Assembly: GCA_019694165.1 (NCBI GenBank)
Contig: JAIBCL010000002.1
Span: forward strand, 310,001-374,000
Length of the DNA stretch: 64,000 bases
From: Verrucomicrobiaceae bacterium
Lineage (GTDB): Bacteria; Verrucomicrobiota; Verrucomicrobiia; Verrucomicrobiales; Verrucomicrobiaceae
Direction of reading: 5' to 3'
Part shown: in pieces, positions 63,352 to 64,000 of the stretch
Layout of the letters: each line of letters starts with the position of its first letter
Position numbering within the stretch: the stretch's first letter is position 1
Program-made: the position numbers and the translations under genes
Notes under the pieces: generated by a model
Told to the model about the DNA's origin: nothing
What the model saw: only the letters and a program-made list of their open reading frames with translations
Database searches by the model: none

Positions 63352-63847
63352 GGCGCTACGATGCGCTCCACCCTCACACCGTGAAAATGGAAACGCGCGT
63401 CATTCCCCCAAAGTGGAATCAGCGTGCCGCTGCCGTGTCTCCTGCGATGAGTCGGTCATGCTTCCCGCGAACGAGTGATTTCCCCCACGCTGTATCCCTG
63501 CCCATTCGGGAAGGGCCGGGGCGAGGGGGGCATGATCGCTGGCCCCGACACCTGTCGTGACCCGTGTGATGTTTGGTTTCGTTTGACGGACAATCTGCCC
63601 GAGCCAGGTCCGGCAATTGCATTGAATGGCCGGCGTGGTCCACCGAGTGCGCCGGTCCATCGCCTTCCCATTCGCCGAATCTCGCGCCTCGCGAGCGGCA
63701 GCGACGCCAGGGCGCGCCAGCAAGGGAAGTGTAATGTATGATAAGTATTGAAAATTGACTCAATACAAAGGACAGTTGCCGGCCTCTCGTCTGCCCCGAT
63801 TGTTTGGAATCGGTGGTGAGACGGGAAGCAGAACATCTTCCGGCCCG
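63352..63847. other. intergenic region, no gene seen
   Basis: Nearly 500 bp without a supportable gene. The segment 63475-63535 is G/C-rich with GAAGGGCCGGGGCGAGGGG, a composition often seen in scattered intergenic repeats. It turns AT-rich at 63730-63770, where a palindrome lies upstream of the next gene. Confidence 0.6.
63745..63766. promoter_or_regulatory. palindrome upstream of partial gene
   Basis: GTATTGA-8 nt-TCAATAC with perfect 7-bp arms in a short AT-rich tract, 81 bp before ATG 63848. It is a candidate operator for that gene; no regulator is known. Confidence 0.35.
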
Positions 63848-64000
63848 ATGAAACCCGATCATTCTTTCCAGACAAATGGTCGATCCGACCACTTGCTCCG
63901 GCACCCGGCGACGGCGTGCTGTTTTGTGATCCTGGTGATGGTGGCGGCAGTCGTGCCGCTGGCGGCGCAGCAGCCGGAGATCATGATGGAGCAACCCGCA
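63848..64000 (+). CDS. start of an exported protein (3' partial)
   Basis: 51 codons open to the window end. A long n-region (MKPDHSFQTNGRSDHLLRHP) is followed by a hydrophobic core (CCFVILVMVAAVVPLAA) and a likely cleavage before QQPEIMM. Long-signal exported proteins of this kind in Verrucomicrobiota are often large surface proteins. The function cannot be told from this fragment. Confidence 0.6.
   Translation, partial: MKPDHSFQTNGRSDHLLRHPATACCFVILVMVAAVVPLAAQQPEIMMEQPA

Overview
The window is high-GC DNA from a member of the Verrucomicrobiota, almost certainly Prosthecobacter or a very close relative. The deciding evidence is an intact bacterial tubulin operon at 38732-42377: btubA, btubB and the TPR protein known as bacterial kinesin light chain (bklc). 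Supporting signs are a PUR-alpha/DUF3276 protein, a DUF1552 protein, DUF1080-like secreted proteins, a PknB-type kinase joined to RCC1-like repeats, and GTAG-headed REP palindromes.

Layout. 1-5318: exopolysaccharide genes (GH18-like/NodB/GT2 fusion, a secreted beta-rich protein, a second processive-type GT2). 5366-8031 (minus): operon of universal stress protein, PAS histidine kinase and NarL-type regulator. 8209-10849: N-formylglutamate amidohydrolase-like protein, PUR-alpha protein, trpS, small secreted basic protein. 11084-15787: a very large membrane Ser/Thr kinase invaded in frame by REP palindromes. 15865-20538: amino-acid permease and envelope proteins. 20714-20964: divergent tRNA-Lys and tRNA-Gln genes with back-to-back promoters. 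21263-23815: NuoE/NuoF-like flavoprotein and an alpha/beta hydrolase. 23986-33243 (minus): a 2388-residue FHA/coiled-coil protein ending in a GrpE-like domain, a lidless Hsp70 and a small Ala/Pro-rich protein. 33453-36044: secreted protein, azurin-like cupredoxin, DUF1552 protein. 36392-42377: tandem pseudokinase with one membrane helix, followed by the tubulin operon. 42502-46224: accessory debris, with an LprI-like protein, a decayed TIR/STAND locus, a toxin-antitoxin module with a frameshifted toxin, and REP elements. 46239-64000: thrS, an ArnT-like glycosyltransferase, secreted DUF1080, PQQ-propeller and transglutaminase proteins, an NtrC-like regulator without a recognisable GAFTGA loop, asnB with a GT4 glycosyltransferase, a large c-type-haem/Calx-beta secreted protein, and the start of another exported protein.

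How the genes may work together. BtubA and BtubB form the bacterial microtubule and Bklc is its known operon partner. A mini-ORF of 24 codons bridges btubA and btubB with stop/start overlaps at both ends, which suggests translational coupling of the two subunits. The FHA/coiled-coil/GrpE-like protein next to a lidless Hsp70 looks like a dedicated chaperone-scaffold pair about 5 kb from the tubulin locus. Any link to the cytoskeleton or prosthecae is my inference. All calls come from reading the sequence; no database search was run.
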